Source: an uncultured cyanobacterium (GTDB lineage: Bacteria > Cyanobacteriota > Cyanobacteriia > PCC-6307 > Cyanobiaceae). Taken from it: a stretch of 7,488 nucleotides of DNA. Both the position numbers and the translations under genes were made by a program. The DNA is taken from NCBI GenBank assembly GCA_903862155.1, contig CAIOXF010000183.1:1-7488 (forward strand), given 5' to 3'. Of this stretch, positions 5,979 to 7,488 are shown in pieces (positions within the stretch are counted from its first letter, which is position 1; every line of letters begins with the position of its first letter). The notes under the pieces are model-generated. The model was not told the origin of the DNA and searched no databases. It was given only the letters and a program-made list of their open reading frames with translations.

Positions 5979-6851
5979 GTGTTTGCAGGCTTCGCGCTGA
6001 GGCGCGCCACCACCCTCTCGGCGCGGATGGCCCGCTGGGGGCTGGCGATCGTGGTGGTTTACGGGCTGGTGGCGTTGCTCACCCCCCTGATGGTGCACTG
6101 GGGTTGGCTGCCGGATCCCAATGCCGGCCTCCAGAACCCTATCTACGCCGCCCCCTCCCTGGAGCATTGGTGCGGCACCGACCGTCTTGGCCGCGATGTG
6201 TGCGTGCGCACCCTGGCCGGCAGTGGCGTGGCCTTGCAGGTGGTGCTGCTGGCGCTGGTGATTGCATTGGTGATCGGGGTGCCGCTCGGCATGGTGAGCG
6301 GCTACCTGGGCGGCTGGGTGGATCGCACCCTGGTGCTGCTGATGGACACGCTCTACACCCTGCCGGTGCTGCTCCTGTCTGTGGTGTTGGCCTTCCTGCT
6401 GGGGCGGGGCCTGCCCAATGCCGCTGCCGCCCTCTGTGTGGTGTACATCCCCCAGTACTTCCGGGTGGTGCGTAATCAGACGGCCCAGGTGAAGGCTGAG
6501 CTGTATGTGGAAGCCGCCAAATCCCTTGGTGCTGGCCCGGTGTGGATCCTCCGGCGCTATTTGCTGCGCAACGTGATCACGTCGGTGCCGGTGCTGCTCA
6601 CCCTCAACGCCGCCGATGCCGTGTTGGTGCTCGGCGGTCTGGGCTTCCTCGGCCTCGGTCTTCCTGAAACCATCCCCGAGTGGGGCGGCGATCTGCAGCA
6701 GGCCCTCACCGCCGTGCCCACCGGCATCTGGTGGACGGCGCTCTATCCCGGCCTGGCCATGTTCGTGCTGGTGCTGGGGCTTTCCTTCCTGGGCGAGGGC
6801 CTGGAAACCTGGCTCAGTGGTTCCACGAGCCAGCCCCGCAGCGCGGGGTGA
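5979..6851 (+). CDS. DppC/OppC-type ABC transporter permease
   Basis: A 290-aa inner-membrane permease of the peptide/nickel (DppC/OppC, BPD_transp_1) class. The N-terminal helix (about 20-40) is followed by a periplasmic loop with the class signature CGTDRLGRDV (65-74), then membrane segments at roughly 84-108, 117-141, 147-165, 203-228 and 254-272. The EAA loop that contacts the ATPase is EAAKSLGAGPVWILRRYLLRNV (178-199), with Glu178 and Gly184. The length is normal. I chose the GTG at 5979: an in-frame stop lies upstream at 5925-5927 and no other start codon falls between; Met17 is a shorter alternative. No ATPase, second permease or binding protein is in the window, so it must work with partners encoded elsewhere. 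It runs 6 bp ahead of the small membrane protein, implying an operon. The substrate (peptide, metal or other) cannot be read from the permease alone. Confidence 0.9.
   Translation: MFAGFALRRATTLSARMARWGLAIVVVYGLVALLTPLMVHWGWLPDPNAGLQNPIYAAPSLEHWCGTDRLGRDVCVRTLAGSGVALQVVLLALVIALVIGVPLGMVSGYLGGWVDRTLVLLMDTLYTLPVLLLSVVLAFLLGRGLPNAAAALCVVYIPQYFRVVRNQTAQVKAELYVEAAKSLGAGPVWILRRYLLRNVITSVPVLLTLNAADAVLVLGGLGFLGLGLPETIPEWGGDLQQALTAVPTGIWWTALYPGLAMFVLVLGLSFLGEGLETWLSGSTSQPRSAG
6845..6851 (+). promoter_or_regulatory. Ribosome binding site overlapping the permease stop
   Basis: GGGGTGA is close to the consensus GAGGTGA and contains the permease TGA. It lies 6 bases before the ATG at 6858 and supports that start for the small membrane protein, with coupled translation. 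Confidence 0.5.
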
Positions 6852-6857
6852 ACGTCC

Positions 6858-7175
6858 ATGCCGAGCGGGCCTGGCTTCAGCGCTCCAGAATGCGTTCACT
6901 CCGCTCTCTGGCCCGTGCCCTGGTGGATGGACATCGTGCTGCTGCTGGCGGCAGTGGCGCTCTGGGCCTCCGGCACCGATGAGCGCGACGACGTTTGGGG
7001 CCTGTTCCAGAAGATGCTGGGCGTGGCCGCGCTGCTGGTGGTGATCCTCGGCGGGCGCCAGATCGTGCTGGAGCTGGCCGGGTTGGGCTTGGCGCTCTGG
7101 TTGCCCAGCGCCTCGAGCCGCCGGCTGCTCAGCCTCAACTACCGCTCTGATCCGATCGAAGACGGCGACGAGTGA
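6858..7175 (+). CDS. Small conserved two-helix membrane protein
   Basis: A 105-aa protein with two hydrophobic helices (about 26-37, DIVLLLAAVALWA, and about 52-81, from KMLGVAALLVVILGG to LGLALWLP), joined by the acidic loop TDERDDVWG. A basic stretch and an acidic tail (SSRRLLSLNYRSDPIEDGDE) follow. It has no named domain, but it resembles hypothetical membrane proteins I associate with picocyanobacteria. The ATG at 6858 has a good ribosome binding site. Met24 (6927) begins the part that looks most conserved and is the main alternative start, since the first 23 residues are Pro- and Trp-rich and low in information. It follows the permease by 6 bp, so co-transcription is likely, yet a role in that transporter is only a guess. 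It ends 21 bp from the convergent trmH gene. Confidence 0.75.
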   Translation: MPSGPGFSAPECVHSALWPVPWWMDIVLLLAAVALWASGTDERDDVWGLFQKMLGVAALLVVILGGRQIVLELAGLGLALWLPSASSRRLLSLNYRSDPIEDGDE

Positions 7176-7196
7176 GTTGCTCTGGCGGCGTTTGAG

Positions 7197-7488
7197 TCAG
7201 TAGCGCAGTTTCACTGTGCGCGGCAATACTTCGGCGATCGCACCCTCTTCGGTGAGGGCTGGGTAAGCGCGTCCTTCCCGTTGGCACCAGGCGGCTACCT
7301 CGGGATAGGCCCACTCGAACAGCTGGCGGTGATAGCGCTCGGGATCCAGGCCTTCGCCGGCCTGCGGCACCAGGCCAGCTGCCTCTCGCTGCCGCAGCGC
7401 TTCGAACAACAGGGTGGCCGCCGCCACGCTCACATTCAGCGACTGCACCATGCCGCTCATCGGGATCACCACCGCCTGATCCACTGCG
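7197..7488 (-). CDS. trmH: tRNA (guanosine-18-2'-O)-methyltransferase TrmH, 3' part
   Basis: This is the C-terminal 97 residues or so of TrmH, which methylates the 2'-O of G18 in the tRNA D-loop using S-adenosylmethionine. VIPMSGMVQSLNVSVAAATLLFEALRQRE is SPOUT motif 3, part of the deep trefoil knot that binds the cofactor; the same block in E. coli TrmH reads IIPMIGMVQSLNVSVASALILYEAQRQRQ, as I recall it. The following part (YHRQLFEWAYPEVAAWCQREGRAYPAL) is the TrmH-specific C-terminal domain, which separates it from TrmB/RlmB-type SPOUT enzymes. The frame continues past the right window edge, so the catalytic Arg and motif 2 are not visible. It is expected to be a housekeeping gene with normal GC-rich codon use, convergent with the small membrane protein. 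Confidence 0.93.
   Translation of the reverse strand, partial: AVDQAVVIPMSGMVQSLNVSVAAATLLFEALRQREAAGLVPQAGEGLDPERYHRQLFEWAYPEVAAWCQREGRAYPALTEEGAIAEVLPRTVKLRY
7234..7241. repeat. HIP1 octamer GCGATCGC
   Basis: One exact copy of the highly iterated palindrome of cyanobacteria, inside trmH. It is compatible with a cyanobacterial origin, but a single copy is weak evidence. Confidence 0.5.

Noticed and set aside
5952..6899. Long minus-strand frame opposite the permease (315 codons)
   Set aside because: A His/Gln/Gly-rich antisense shadow caused by high GC in a clear membrane-protein gene.

Overview
The window looks like a piece of a GC-rich picocyanobacterial chromosome (Synechococcus/Cyanobium type). 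This rests on family resemblance: a class-III-signal type IV pilin of the kind those genomes carry, and a permease, small membrane protein and trmH block that looks familiar from them. One copy of the cyanobacterial HIP1 octamer (GCGATCGC) is also present. No rRNA, tRNA or CRISPR array is visible.

Layout. Bases 1-516 hold no convincing gene. Positions 517-1086 (minus) encode a 189-aa hypothetical protein with one strong hydrophobic helix. Positions 1274-1684 (minus) encode a type IV pilin (PilA-like) with an unusually A/T-rich codon choice. A 108-bp divergent gap separates it from a membrane sensor histidine kinase (1793-3130, plus). The kinase gene overlaps tail to tail by 32 bp with an OmpR/PhoB-type response regulator (3099-3809, minus). 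The regulator closes a leftward cluster of a DUF6880-family protein (4487-5842), a Uma2-family (DUF820) nuclease-fold protein (3806-4438) and the regulator itself, whose GTG start overlaps the Uma2 stop. On the right, a DppC/OppC-type ABC permease (5979-6851) and a small two-helix membrane protein (6858-7175) run rightward and meet the 3' end of trmH (7197-7488, minus, cut by the window edge).

How the genes may work together. The kinase and regulator are probably cognate despite being convergent. The kinase is divergent from the pilin gene, so pilus control is a reasonable but unproven guess. The regulator is probably translationally coupled to Uma2. The permease has no ABC ATPase, partner permease or binding protein in the window, so its partners must lie elsewhere. 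The left third (about 1-2300) is visibly more AT-rich than the rest, and the change falls inside the kinase gene between its sensor and catalytic halves, which suggests an island boundary or domain shuffling. A near-perfect CGTACGG dyad upstream of the DUF6880 gene resembles a TetR-type operator, but no TetR gene is present.
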